A DNA stretch of 64,000 bases from Gibbula magus (taxonomy: Eukaryota; Mollusca; Gastropoda; Trochida; Trochidae): assembly GCA_936450465.1 (NCBI GenBank), contig OW388289.1:72972420-73036419 (forward strand). The letters run 5' to 3'. Positions 38,360 through 50,502 of the stretch are shown here, piece after piece; position 1 is the stretch's first letter; the number at the start of each line of letters is the position of its first letter. Made by a program: the position numbers and the translations under genes. Under the pieces are notes generated by a model. It was not told the origin of the DNA. It did not search any database and worked only from the letters and a program-made list of their open reading frames with translations.

Positions 38360-40657
38360 AGACAGGAATGGTCCGGACACCATTAGTTCCGCGAATCCGT
38401 ATTGTGTTCGTTATTGATTACTGAGTTGGCAGAAGCGTAATCCCGTGGCACTCCAATAGATAGAAACAATACAGCATTGTCTATTGTTTTTCTACCTATT
38501 TTCTCTCTATTGTCTTTAAGAAAGAGGGGATCAAATATTAGTTTTTCTTGTATGAAGTCATTTGACTTAGAAGAAGCCACGTATTTACTGATGACTGTTA
38601 TCTATTGTAAATGGAATGACAAATTTTATTTTCATCGTCAAATTCCTTTTTTTAGTATAGAAACTTCACATAACACTTCTGATATTGAATGGAAGAAGGA
38701 ACAATATACGTGTATTTGTAAAGACCATATATATACAAAATGACTGAATGTTTCTTCGCACAATAACATCCTTCCATTGAAAATAAGTACTTATTATTTA
38801 AAACAACAATGCTATTTTAAAGGCTAAGAACTGGTCAGCAACATATTTCCTTAAATCTTTTCCTTCATATCGTCTACAAATATATTTTTTATGAAAGACA
38901 CCTGTTCCTTTTCATAACGTGTTCCCTAAGAACAACACCACACTAAAACTGTTTTAACGCGTGTCAATGAGCGTCCTTAGCTATTCTCTATACATTATCG
39001 ACTGACAATAAGAAAACAATTGACCTCTTTCCAGTACCAGCGCTGTTGTTTAACATTCTCAATAATTATAACGGTCTTATACAACACCTCTCACTGACAT
39101 ATGTAGTTTCAGTGTTAACTCAATCGACACAGCAATATGATAAAGCAACACCAACCTTTCTCCGGTTCTACCCCTGTGTCCCAGTGTTCCCTCCACTTAT
39201 AGATCCGTGATGATTGTAATCAAGCCTCCTTACCTGTACTTACTGACACGTACTTCTGTGAAAGTCAATTAGTGCAGGAGATATGTGTTACAACTTGAAC
39301 GGTTTCACTTGTGTACAGCGATTTTCATTTCACTTTTGGGATATATGTATTATTATAAACTGGACAAAATTAGTTAAGGATATGTTTTATATGTCCGTTT
39401 TAAAAGTTTATATAAATAAAGATGTGTACATTCATTGATACATTGATGAACAAAAAACATTTCCAGCATCTCTAATTTATTTGGGCCAGTATATATCACT
39501 TGGAGTTACCTGTGTGTTGGTGTGTAGTATGAACATTTGTTAATAGATGCATTTATGTGATATTGTCCATATCTCTTTGTAAGTGTCACACATTCCTCAT
39601 TTTTTCATGTCATATACCCGATTTGACGTAACTGGAAGATGTATTATCTGTATTACATTTGTGAAATTCCTTTAATATACTAAAATAAAAACATCAGTCC
39701 ATTTCAATTTTTGATAGTGAAATTAAAATAGTGTATGCCATTATATAAACAATTGTCGTAACTATGGTAAAGAGTAAGATTTGATTTAATCAATAATTGT
39801 AAACTATACTGGAACTTACAACCTACATGTATGAAGCACAACGGTGAAATGGGAGACAAGGCAACTCAACCACCATGTTATATCCGGAGTAGTACCTGAC
39901 GAGTTATTGCCCTTTCATAACTTGGGAGCACAGAAATCGCTTGATGCATGCAGACACAATAAAGCAGAACGCTAGCTCATTCAAACATCATTTACTGAAA
40001 AATTCACACATATATGCTTTATCAGTAATTTTTATTTTATTTTTAAGAGATAGTATTTTGCTAGTGCTTATACATATCAAACGCAGTTGCAGTGCATTTT
40101 GATGCATTTACTTCATTATGATCATTGGAACAAAAACTAGTATCGTCTGACCGACCATCTGAGCACTATGAGATCAGGACACAAGCCAAAGTCTTTATGA
40201 GATCAGTTTCTGAAGGAAGCACATCTATGACTAAACGTACTTGAAGTGCATTTTGATGCATTTACTAGCATGTACAAATCGGCCTTGGTAAAATAAATAC
40301 ATGCTATGTTGTACTTTTTACGAATAGTGCTTTGTTCATTCAAAGTTCATCTTTATCTTTACATCAATAGAAAACATTGATTCATAATTTATGTTCGATA
40401 TATATGTAACGGTAATACCAACTGTGTCCAAAGGCAATTTTACAATAACACAAAACAATCAAATTGCTGCCATGATACTTGGTAAATGTAGATGTAAATG
40501 GTTCATCGAATTCCGGAATCCAATCTAAAACGGTTTGGTTGGTAGTGATCCTGGTACCAACACATTTCTTTCATAATTCGACATTCTATGTTTCACGGTA
40601 CATGACTACACACGTCCTGATATTTCACATAAGCATATTTTTTAAAAGCTAAACTTC
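38360..40657. other. Intergenic AT-rich stretch
   Basis: No exon is supported. A 22-bp segment, AGTGCATTTTGATGCATTTACT, with a small palindromic core, appears twice, near 40,091 and 40,246. Confidence 0.4.
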
Positions 40658-40745
40658 TTATGGGTTTAAGAAATGGCGACTGATGTCCTTGGATGATCTT
40701 CCTCTGTCGGCAACTTTGGACTTCTCTTTCAACATTCTAGTAGAT
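40658..40745 (-). CDS. Probable terminal coding exon, product unknown
   Basis: On the minus strand an acceptor (GTGTTTCAG, AG at 40,747-46) opens a frame that, after one completing base, reads STRMLKEKSKVADRGRSSKD, then ISRHFLNP and a TAA (40,660-40,658). It is basic and hydrophilic, like a C-terminal tail. Codon use looks coding against an AT-rich background. The preceding exon should end with two bases of a codon and lie at higher coordinates; I could not find it between here and the first archaemetzincin gene. The family is unrecognised. Confidence 0.38.
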
Positions 40746-40747
40746 CT

Positions 40748-42517
40748 GAAACACTTTATATAATAATAACTAATATCTTGACTCATTTTTATATACAGTA
40801 TTCTCTTCGCTGATTTGTTCCATAAACACGTCGATTTTAAGCCCTATCTTCAGTCGTGCAGTCTAGGTTTACAGTTGATTTAATTGTTCACTAACAATCC
40901 ATCCAGGTGACCCGATGGTTACATCACGATTGTCTCAACACACACAGTAACCACACCAAATGGTCCACCACGTGTATAAATCTAAGACCATTTCTTGGCT
41001 ATATTGCAGTGTCCCTCTTTTAAGTGTCATCCTTTTGCTAATATATTTAATGTTTCCAGATTGTAAGTGTTGTTTCACAACATTTACCAATTCTGCTAAT
41101 GGAATACGTACGTACGTATGTCTGATTCCCATGTGTTCAAAAGACCATCAGATGAAGTTTTAACATACATCTAAGTATGCGGCTTGTCACGGTGCCAATG
41201 CATTCCGTTACCCCAGGGACTCTCTAATGACAGGGATATGTAGGGGTACATGTATAATAGAGTCCCTGATCAACCTTAAAAGCCAAGAAATCGCAATACA
41301 TTATCTCTCAAATCGTGTTACATTGTCTTACTGCCAATATGCATGCTTCATTCGCTTTACTCCACCGATCTCATCACTCAGCTTGTCACTAACGCAGATG
41401 TATATGGTATAATAAATAATAAATACACGCGTGTATACATGTATGTGCATTTGCATGGGTTTATATCAATTTGTTGAGATCCACTTCATCTTGTTGTACT
41501 AAACGTGGACATGGACTTGGAGGAAACAGAGACAAGAGGCCGTACATATATGATATTTGTATATTGTTCACTCATTTACCCTGCCACCGTTATCAACTAT
41601 ATCGCAATATTTTATCTTATCGTGTGTTATAAATTAAATATGTTTAACACTATTCTATGTGTTTAACGTGTGAAAGTGGTGTCTCGTAGGTCTGATGGCC
41701 GGACGTCTGTACATTTTGTCATGTTTTTATAAACTAAGTACATATGAATGTAGGCTACTGTGGGACACCGGATTAAATTATTTCTCTCTCCCATTAACGA
41801 TTTAGGTAGAAGTAAGAGTAACCACACATACATGACCAGAGTGGGTTATCCCTCACTCAGTATGTTCAGTATAGTGTCAGACTCACTCCTGATTTGCTTT
41901 GATGTCAGTTTGAATTTATGAACAGTTGAACAAAACAGTAAAGTTTTCAATTATTTCCATGTGTATATTTCAAGAAGACAGCAACAGTTCAGTATTCAAC
42001 AAGTAAGTAATTAGATAGAACAGATTGGGGCGATTTTAAAAAGACAGGTCTTAACCATCGGTTTTCTATGACAGTAACGGTTTTCTATGACAGTAACGTA
42101 ACAGTGATGCTAAATTTTTTAATTTAAATGTATGCTGTGAAATTGTTTATGGGTACAATGGATACATAAAATTACAAAAAGAAATAGTGATGACAATCTT
42201 TTTTATTTGTTCTTTATATTATATTATGAAATAAAATAATAATAGATATCACAACTATAATGTATTATAGCATAACAAAAATAGTATTTTCAAAGACATA
42301 AAATAAAACTGGACAAATTGTCTAAAATACAAATATAAATCTTAAACAATGATATATTTAAAAAAATATAAAATAATCAATGTAATATTACAATTTATTA
42401 CATCAAATATCAGTTGAGCAGAGGAGACGTGCAAGAGAAATGTTCCCTGAAAGAATTGCATGGTGTAACCAGTATTGCAATATAAGTCCAATATTTGTCC
42501 AAAATCAGTAAATAGTA
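40748..42517. other. Intergenic stretch and 3' UTR of the first archaemetzincin gene
   Basis: No supported exon. Minus-strand AATAAA signals (TTTATT) occur near 42,203 and 42,384, suitable for polyadenylation of the gene that stops at 42,518. A 19-bp direct duplication (GTTTTCTATGACAGTAACG) lies at 42,061-42,098. Confidence 0.45.
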
Positions 42518-43681
42518 TCAGGATGAAGATGATTTCTGGGTTTCCTGTGACTCAATGAACTGTAACCTCCTGTCCACCCAGTCTGCCTCTGTCTCCAGAC
42601 CATGTTTCCTGTAGAACTGCAGCAGTTTCTTGTACCTCTCATTCACATCGAAGCCTGTGAGGACCTGCAGCTTGTGAAGATCTACAGGACACAGGTGCAT
42701 GGGCTGACGGAAATCCTCTTCCAGGTGACCAGACCCGTTCATGCAACAGTCAAAATATATACAGTGGTCAATGCCAAGAAGATGACCAATCTCGTGGACG
42801 ACCAGCTTACAGCTGCGCTGCAGGATCAGTTTCTTAAGATCGGATTCTGGAACAATTTTGCTTTTCTTTATGTCGTGCCAGAACTCTTTGGAGAATGTCA
42901 GTCGAGGGTCATAACGTAGAACACTGAAGACTGCAACATTGTGGTTACCAGCAGCCATGCCAGCAACAAAGAGATCTGTATCATCCCCATAGAGATCGTA
43001 CATCGTCAGTCCTATAACACACAGAGCATCTTGTGGGATCTTTCGTCTTAGCTCCTGTAGCATTGACCCTACGTTTATCTGCAGGTGTTTGGACTTAGGG
43101 TCGTATCTTGTATCAATCACAACTTCTCTTCTACGACTCTTCCTTCCAGATGGGTGTTCTCCAGCCTCTTCCACGTGGACAAGTTGGCCATTTGTAAACT
43201 GAACCTTCAATTCTGGTAGGGTTGAAATGGGAAGGCATAGAAATCGTCTTGCATAGTCCAGAAGGTCTTCAAATTTCAAACAAGAATCTTCATAAAAGTG
43301 CCCGATTGGAACAACGTATATCTTTCCATCTGGATACTTCTCGCCAATGGTTCCACCATTAGAAACAAACTTGTGCTTGATGTACTTGAACTTTCTCTTT
43401 GACAACCATGGACATTCATCGAGGAACTGTTTAAAAGTTTGACCTTCTTCGTCATACTGAGCCAGCCAATCATCTATTGATGTTGGTCTTGGAATACATG
43501 GAAACCCTTCAGTTCCAGTTCCAGGGAGAAACGGAGGTGGAATCTTGTCAACATTGAATCCAATTGCTTTCAGCTGTTTCTCCCCGTTGGGAATCTTGAA
43601 CCCTCTTGCATAAGGTACATAGCGAGATGACTTTCCTTTGTCCTTTAGTTTTGAGGATTTAATTTTACCATTTGTCTCCAT
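42518..43681 (-). CDS. AMZ: Archaemetzincin (archaelysin, M54) metalloprotease, paralogue 1
   Basis: Single coding exon, 387 aa. A basic N-terminal tail (1-20) precedes a family-conserved segment (YVPYARGF, about 21-28; RPTSIDDWL, about 65-73). The catalytic region has HEIGH at 296-300, the third zinc ligand His306 and the archaelysin-specific C307-x4-C312-x-M314 pattern, then GHLEED and CPVD at 331-334. Archaelysins normally end this pattern in CXXC; here the last Cys is Asp334, which may weaken the structural zinc site, although an extra Cys313 is present. Metzincins of this family are zinc peptidases acting inside the cell; the substrate is unknown. No signal peptide is seen. The ATG follows an acceptor (CTTTTTCAG, exon start 43,724), giving 43 nt of 5' UTR in this exon. 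The last quarter is nearly identical in DNA to paralogues 2 and 3. Confidence 0.9.
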   Translation of the reverse strand: METNGKIKSSKLKDKGKSSRYVPYARGFKIPNGEKQLKAIGFNVDKIPPPFLPGTGTEGFPCIPRPTSIDDWLAQYDEEGQTFKQFLDECPWLSKRKFKYIKHKFVSNGGTIGEKYPDGKIYVVPIGHFYEDSCLKFEDLLDYARRFLCLPISTLPELKVQFTNGQLVHVEEAGEHPSGRKSRRREVVIDTRYDPKSKHLQINVGSMLQELRRKIPQDALCVIGLTMYDLYGDDTDLFVAGMAAGNHNVAVFSVLRYDPRLTFSKEFWHDIKKSKIVPESDLKKLILQRSCKLVVHEIGHLLGIDHCIYFDCCMNGSGHLEEDFRQPMHLCPVDLHKLQVLTGFDVNERYKKLLQFYRKHGLETEADWVDRRLQFIESQETQKSSSS

Positions 43682-43724
43682 CTTGTTTGGAAGATTTGGT
43701 TCTTATGGGATGTTCCTGTTTGAC

Positions 43725-45119
43725 CTGAAAAAGAGAAACATCATAAAATGAGTATTATATACTTAGTGTCAACATAGAGTCATGTGCTCTGTAGCTCATC
43801 AGGCTTTTCATGATTTATTATCTCAGGTTGAAAAAGATATGATGATAAAACATGGAATGACTCATCCCCAAACATACAATGAAAACCATGGATGAATGTC
43901 AACGGAAAGTACAAGATTTTACCCACATGTCTGCCAAAGCCAAATTTTATACTTTGATGAGCGATCCAAAAGTTACCTTTGACACTGCCAAAACCTGCCA
44001 TCAGATCTTAACTCACCGTAGAAATATTTTATATCAATGACTCTGTGATACGTACATATGTTCTTAGCCACTTTTTATGTATGTCTTTATCGTATATTTT
44101 ATGGTCATATATCATCAATCTTAATTGTATTTTATGCATAGTATTTTAAGGTTTTAATTAATCATACTTATTTTTAATGTATAGTGCAATAGTTTTAGTG
44201 TCCCTCATAAATCGCTGAGCGATTGGTTGTGTATTCAAGTGAGACGAAAATAAAATATTCTGTCTGTCTGTCTGTAGGTCACATCAAAGTAAATGTACAC
44301 AAACATACAACAAGCTAATGCTAATGCTAATGATGACATTACACACTCCCATACAGTTGCTCTCATTAATGGTTGAAAATGTCATTTAAAGTTGCTACAT
44401 GGCATAAAACAAATAATCAAGTAATTGTCACAGGTGATATGTTCCCCACCACAATTTATCAATTTCAAAATTAGAAAGAAACAAAGATGAGGTCATAGTT
44501 TAATATGAAATTGAATGTCAACAGAAACATTTTTCATTCACTTGATATGTTTGAGTGTGATTGTTGACATTCAAAAAATATTTTCTAAATTCACTGTGAA
44601 CTTGAAAACAATCTGGAGGTCATACTGGATAGTTCATCATGCAGGTTCCTATGGTGAAACTTCAATGCTTTGCTGTGATCAACAATGTGAAGGTCACCAA
44701 AAACAGTGTCTTCTTGACGGAATGGTGTGTGAAAGATATTAAGAAAATCAAGTATCAATATCAAATAATAATGCATTGACCATGTGATCTCTGTTATGGT
44801 TTGGACAGTCACCAAATTTCCAATTTATTTTTGGTTAAGATATGTCTAGTATTTTGTCTACACAATATTAAATTACCCATCTTTTGCATTCTAAGGGAAA
44901 TCAAACAAATCTGTTTTAAGGGTCTAAATTCTATTTTCTTTCTATTAGAGACTTGTACAATCTAACTTAAAGGACCATCTCTCACAAGAAGTTTGAAACA
45001 TTAGCAGCTTTTCAACATGTTTCCCCTCAAACAAAAACCTAAAATTTTAGCTTCCTAGCTTTAATCTTTCCGAAAGAGAAGTTGAAAGTTTGAGGTTGAA
45101 CATCCCGCTACATCCATAT
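43725..45119. other. 5' intron or upstream region of archaemetzincin paralogue 1
   Basis: This is upstream of the splice acceptor of paralogue 1. It holds a retroelement relic (43,790-44,276) and otherwise AT-rich sequence with no exon supported. The non-coding first exon of paralogue 1 was not identified. Confidence 0.4.
43790..44276 (+). mobile_element. Relic of a non-LTR retrotransposon 3' end
   Basis: On the plus strand a broken frame reads DMMIKHGMTHPQTYNENHG up to about 43,890, shifts frame, then continues ...MDECQRKVQDFTHMSAKAKF to FDTAKTCHQILTHRRNILYQ and a stop at about 44,038. About 200 bases later an AATAAAAT signal is followed by a (TCTG)n tail (44,260-44,276). A frameshifted C-terminus followed by a short UTR and a simple-repeat tail fits a 5'-truncated LINE. 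The family is inferred from layout only; it carries no intact gene. Confidence 0.4.
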
Positions 45120-45262
45120 TAACTTCCCCATGCAAGACATAACTGTTCCAGTCTCCATCACTGGCTAAGTTAAGCCTTGCAGCATTTCCTTTACTTCTTG
45201 TGCTAACATAGCAGTGTACAGCACCTGAACTGCATAGTGGACTCCGATTCGCTAGCACTGGA
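45120..45262 (+). mobile_element. Truncated copy of the Mutator-like MITE (copy 3)
   Basis: AACTTCCCCATGCAAGACAT at 45,121 and the following 'CCAGTCTCCATCACTGGCT' match the left inverted repeat of the elements at 3,558 and 58,464. The match continues through the centre (CTTCTTGTGCTAACATAGCAG, compare CTTTCTTGTGTCGAGGCAG in copy 1). The right half and its inverted repeat are missing, and identity is lower, so this copy is older. Confidence 0.65.
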
Positions 45263-45769
45263 CAGTAAAGGAGATGTGGCCTCGTGTATTTATGTCTAGT
45301 AGAAAATATTATTATTTTGTATTTTATTTATATTTCTACAAATAGGTCAATATACACAATTCCTATAGCAACATTGTAGGATAACAAGATTATATTAATG
45401 TTTATGCATTTGATGTATGTATACAATGAGTCATTTATAAGTCTGATGAAGTCTGATTTTCAATTCATATTGTAACATATGTTGTATGGAAATGGTGATG
45501 AATAGGCTAGACAGCTTGTTCATCCATCCCAGTTCAATAACAATAAAAATTATGTTTAAACCACATGACCACAACATAGGACAACCATTCACAATTCAAA
45601 AAAACATAACGTTTTGTTAAATGGGTGCTTTTAATTTTAAATTGTTTTATCAAATCGCTTTAGTCTTGCAGAATGAGTTCAATTATGAAATCTGTTTAGA
45701 AATCTGTGTTAAATTTATTTCCTGAACCGTTCCATTCTCAGATAGCTATCGTCTTGAAGATTAGCTGTG
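45263..45769. other. AT-rich spacer before the 71-bp array
   Basis: Nothing recognised. Confidence 0.4.
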
Positions 45770-48700
45770 TACTAAACCAGAAATGTTGTTGTTTAAGGTG
45801 TCAGGAACTAAATGGTTGTCTAAGTACTGGGAGGTGCTGGTACTAAACCAGAAATGTTGTTGTTTAAGGCGTCAGGAACTAAATGGTTGTCTAAGTAGTG
45901 GTAGGTGCTGGTACTAAACCAGAAATGTTGTTGTTTAAGGTGTCAGGAACTAAATGGTTGTCTAAGTAGTGGGAGGTGCTGGTACTAAACCAGAAATGTT
46001 GTTGTTTAAGGTGTCAGGAACTAAATGGTTGTCTAAGTAGTGGGAGGTGCTGGTACTAAACCAGAAATGTTGTTGTTTAAGGTGTCAGGGACTAAATGGT
46101 TGTCTCAGTAGTGGGAGGTGCTGGTACTAAACCAGAAATGTTGTTGTTTAAGGTGTCAGGAACTAAATGGTTGTCTCAGTAGTGGGAGGTGCTGGTACTA
46201 AACCAGAAATGTTGTTGTTTAAGGTGTCAGGAACTAAATGGTTGTCTCAGTAGTGGGAGGTGCTGGTACTAAACCAGAAATGTTGTTGTTTAAGGTGTCA
46301 GGAACTAAATGGTTGTCTCAGTAGTGGGAGGTGCTGGTACTAAACCAGAAATGTTGTTGTTTAAGGTGTCCGGAACTAAATGGTTGTCTCAGTAGTGGGA
46401 GGTGCTGGTACTAAACCAGAAATGTTGTTGTTTAAGGTGTCAGGAACTAAATGGTTGTCTAAGTAGTGGGAGGTGCTGGTACTAAACCAGAAATGTTGTT
46501 GTTTAAGGTGTCCGGAACTAAATGGTTGTCTCAGTAGTGGTAGGTGCTGGTACTAAACCAGAAATGTTGTTGTTTAAGGTGTCCGGAACTAAATGGTTGT
46601 CTCAGTAGTGGGAGGTGCTGGTACTAAACCAGAAATGTTGTTGTTTAAGGTGTCAGGAACTAAATGGTTGTCTCAGTAGTGGGAGGTGCTGGTACTAAAC
46701 CAGAAATGTTGTTGTTTAAGGTGTCAGGGACTAAATGGTTGTCTAGGTAGTGGGAGGTGCTGGTACTAAACCAGAAATGTTGTTGTTTAAGGTGTCAGGA
46801 ACTAAATGGTTGTCTAAGTAGTGGGAGGTGCTGGTACTAAACCAGAAATGTTGTTGTTTAAGGTGTCAGGAACTAAATGGTTGTCTCAGTAGTGGGAGGT
46901 GCTGGTACTAAACCAGAAATGTTGTTGTTTAAGGTGTCCGGAACTAAATGGTTGTCTCAGTAGTGGGAGGTGCTGGTACTAAACCAGAAATGTTGTTGTT
47001 TAAGGTGTCCGGAACTAAATGGTTGTCTAAGTAGTGGGAGGTGCTGGTACTAAACCAGAAATGTTGTTGTTTAAGGTGTCAGGAACTAAATGGTTGTCTC
47101 AGTAGTGGGAGGTGCTGGTACTAAACCAGAAATGTTGTTGTTTAAGGTGTCAGGGACTAAATGGTTGTCTAAGTAGTGGGAGGTGCTGGTACTAAACCAG
47201 AAATGTTGTTGTTTAAGGTGTCAGGAACTAAATGGTTGTCTAAGTAGTGGGAGGTGCTGGTACTAAACCAGAAATGTTGTTGTTTAAGGTGTCCGGAACT
47301 AAATGGTTGTCTCAGTAGTGGGAGGTGCTGGTACTAAACCAGACATGTTGTTGTTTAAGGTGTCCGGAACTAAATGGTTGTCTAAGTAGTGGGAGGTGCT
47401 GGTACTAAACCAGAAATGTTGTTGTTTAAGGTGTCAGGAACTAAATGGTTGTCTAAGTAGTGGGAGGTGCTGGTACTAAACCAGAAATGTTGTTGTTTAA
47501 GGTGTCAGGAACTAAATGGTTGTCTAAGTAGTGGGAGGTGCTGGTACTAAACCAGAAATGTTGTTGTTTAAGGTGTCCGGAACTAAATGGTTGTCTCAGT
47601 AGTGGTAGGTGCTGGTACTAAACCAGAAATGTTGTTGTTTAAGGTGTCCGGAACTAAATGGTTGTCTCAGTAGTGGGAGGTGCTGGTACTAAACCAGAAA
47701 TGTTGTTGTTTAAGGTGTCAGGAACTAAATGGTTGTCTCAGTAGTGGGAGGTGCTGGTACTAAACCAGAAATGTTGTTGTTTAAGGTGTCAGGGACTAAA
47801 TGGTTGTCTAGGTAGTGGGAGGTGCTGGTACTAAACCAGAAATGTTGTTGTTTAAGGTGTCAGGAACTAAATGGTTGTCTAAGTAGTGGGAGGTGCTGGT
47901 ACTAAACCAGAAATGTTGTTGTTTAAGGTGTCAGGAACTAAATGGTTGTCTCAGTAGTGGGAGGTGCTGGTACTAAACCAGAAATGTTGTTGTTTAAGGT
48001 GTCCGGAACTAAATGGTTGTCTCAGTAGTGGGAGGTGCTGGTACTAAACCAGAAATGTTGTTGTTTAAGGTGTCCGGAACTAAATGGTTGTCTAAGTAGT
48101 GGGAGGTGCTGGTACTAAACCAGAAATGTTGTTGTTTAAGGTGTCAGGAACTAAATGGTTGTCTCAGTAGTGGGAGGTGCTGGTACTAAACCAGAAATGT
48201 TGTTGTTTAAGGTGTCAGGGACTAAATGGTTGTCTAAGTAGTGGGAGGTGCTGGTACTAAACCAGAAATGTTGTTGTTTAAGGTGTCAGGAACTAAATGG
48301 TTGTCTAAGTAGTGGGAGGTGCTGGTACTAAACCAGAAATGTTGTTGTTTAAGGTGTCCGGAACTAAATGGTTGTCTCAGTAGTGGGAGGTGCTGGTACT
48401 AAACCAGACATGTTGTTGTTTAAGGTGTCCGGAACTAAATGGTTGTCTAAGTAGTGGGAGGTGCTGGTACTAAACCAGAAATGTTGTTGTTTAAGGTGTC
48501 AGGAACTAAATGGTTGTCTAAGTAGTGGGAGGTGCTGGTACTAAACCAGAAATGTTGTTGTTTAAGGTGTCCGGAACTAAATGGTTGTCTCAGTAGTGGG
48601 AGGTGCTGGTACTAAACCAGAAATGTTGTTGTTTAAGGTGTCCGGAACTAAATGGTTGTCTCGGTAGTGGGAGGTGCTGGTACTAAACCAGAAATGTTGT

Positions 48701-49680
48701 TGTTTAAGGTGTCAGGAACTAAATGGTTGTCTCAGTAGTGGGAGGTGCTGGTACTAAACCAGAAATGTTGTTGTTTAAGGTGTCCGGAACTAAATGGTTG
48801 TCTCAGTAGTGGGAGGTGCTGGTACTAAACCAGAAATGTTGTTGTTTAAGGTGTCCGGAACTAAATGGCTGTCTCAGTAGTGGGAGGTGCTGGTACTAAA
48901 CCAGAAATGTTGTTGTTTAAGGTGTCAGGAACTAAATGGTTGTCTCAGTAGTGGGAGGTGCTGGTACTAAACCAGAAATGTTGTTGTTTAAGGTATCAGG
49001 AACTAAATGGTTGTCTCAGTAGTGGGAGGTGCTGGTACTAAACCAGAAATGTTGTTGTTTAAGGTGTCCGGAACTAAATGGTTGTCTAAGTAGTGGGAGG
49101 TGCTGGTACTAAACCAGAAATGTTGTTGTTTAAGGTGTCAGGAACTAAATGGTTGTCTAAGTAGTGGGAGGTGCTGGTACTAAACCAGAAATGTTGTTGT
49201 TTAAGGTGACCGGAACTAAATGGTTGTCTCAGTAGTGGGAGGTGCTGGTACTAAACCAGAAATGTTGTTGTTTAAGGTGTCCGGAACTAAATGGTTGTCT
49301 CAGTAGTGGGAGGTGCTGGTACTAAACCAGAAATGTTGTTGTTTAAGGTGTCAGGAACTAAATGGTTGTCTCAGTAGTGGGAGGTGCTGGTACTAAACCA
49401 GAAATGTTGTTGTTTAAGGTGTCCGGAACTAAATGGTTGTCTAAGTAGTGGGAGGTGCTGGTACTAAACCAGAAATGTTGTTGTTTAAGGTGTCAGGAAC
49501 TAAATGGTTGTCTAAGTAGTGGGAGGTGCTGGTACTAAACCAGAAATGTTGTTGTTTTAAGGTGTCAGGAACTAAATGGTTGTCTCAGTAGTGGGAGGTG
49601 CTGGTACTAAACCAGAAATGTTGTTGTTTTAAGGTGTCAGGAACTAAATGGTTGTCTAAGTAGTGGGAGGTGCTGGTACT
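45770..49680 (+). repeat. 71-bp minisatellite, about 55 copies, with a 15-unit higher-order repeat
   Basis: The unit starts TACTAAACCAGAAATGTTG and ends GTGGGAGGTGCTGG. Copies begin at 45,770, 45,841, 45,912 and so on at an exact 71-bp pitch, except two 72-bp units near the right end that gain one T. Units vary at few sites: GTCAGGAAC, GTCAGGGAC or GTCCGGAAC; TCTAAG, TCTCAG or TCTAGG; GTGGGAGG or GTGGTAGG. Units 10-24 (46,409-47,473) and 25-39 (47,474-48,538) carry the same order of variants, including private ones, so a 1,065-bp block was duplicated. All frames have stops; it is non-coding. There are no spacers, so it is not CRISPR-like. It separates archaemetzincin paralogues 1 and 2. Confidence 0.97.
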
Positions 49681-50502
49681 TGCTGTACACATTTTATTAA
49701 TAACGACTATGATTAATATTTACAAATAAAAAAATTAGTGATTCTTTTTTACATTTTTTTTATTACAAAACAAACATAATACATTAATAGTATAAAAATA
49801 GATTAAAAATCATACATCAAAACATACAAACACATTTTAGCTACAAGTTTTCACATTGTTGTATGAACATATATTATGGCATAAGAAAACAAACTGGTGA
49901 CATGTACCTGATTGTAATCAATATAAAACAATAGATAAACATACAATTAACAAATATATATATTGTTGATAAATATCACAATACTTTGAATGATAAGCAT
50001 AATGAAATGGTGGTGAGTTTAATAGATTATAACTTTAAACCAAAGTGAACTCTAACTTGGGCTGGAACAGGTATCCCTGATACCCTGGACGGGTAGGTAC
50101 TGAGTATTTTGTAATTATTTCAAAACTAAAAGATTGCATGCATTTGTATACTCATAAGGATATTTTATTGAAATAGCAATAGAGCTCTATGCTTTTTACC
50201 CATCAGTTGAAAAATGCAAGTCAGTGGGTATCCGGGCACTCTTCCCAGCTCTAACTTGAACTGTACTCTGTAGTTCTTGGTCTCTTTCAAGAGATATGAA
50301 CTTTGCTCAACAATATTGGCAATATCAGTCAACCATTAAATTAAGGCGAAAATAATCACAACAAAAAAGCAAATTTAAACATTCACAACCTGAGAATTAT
50401 TTTTTCTGACCACCCAACTAAAAAAGAATAAAATCACAATGGAATCAGCATGAGAAAGAACCATGACAGGAAGTTGTTACTGAATATTTGTTTCACCTAG
50501 TT
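49681..50502. other. 3' flank of archaemetzincin paralogue 2
   Basis: AT-rich, with minus-strand AATAAA signals (TTTATT) near 49,692, 49,759 and 50,164 that could end the paralogue 2 transcript. Nothing else is seen. Confidence 0.4.

Noticed and set aside
45770..49680. Regular array that might suggest a CRISPR
   Set aside because: The 71-bp units are contiguous with no unique spacers, and the setting is eukaryotic; it is a minisatellite.
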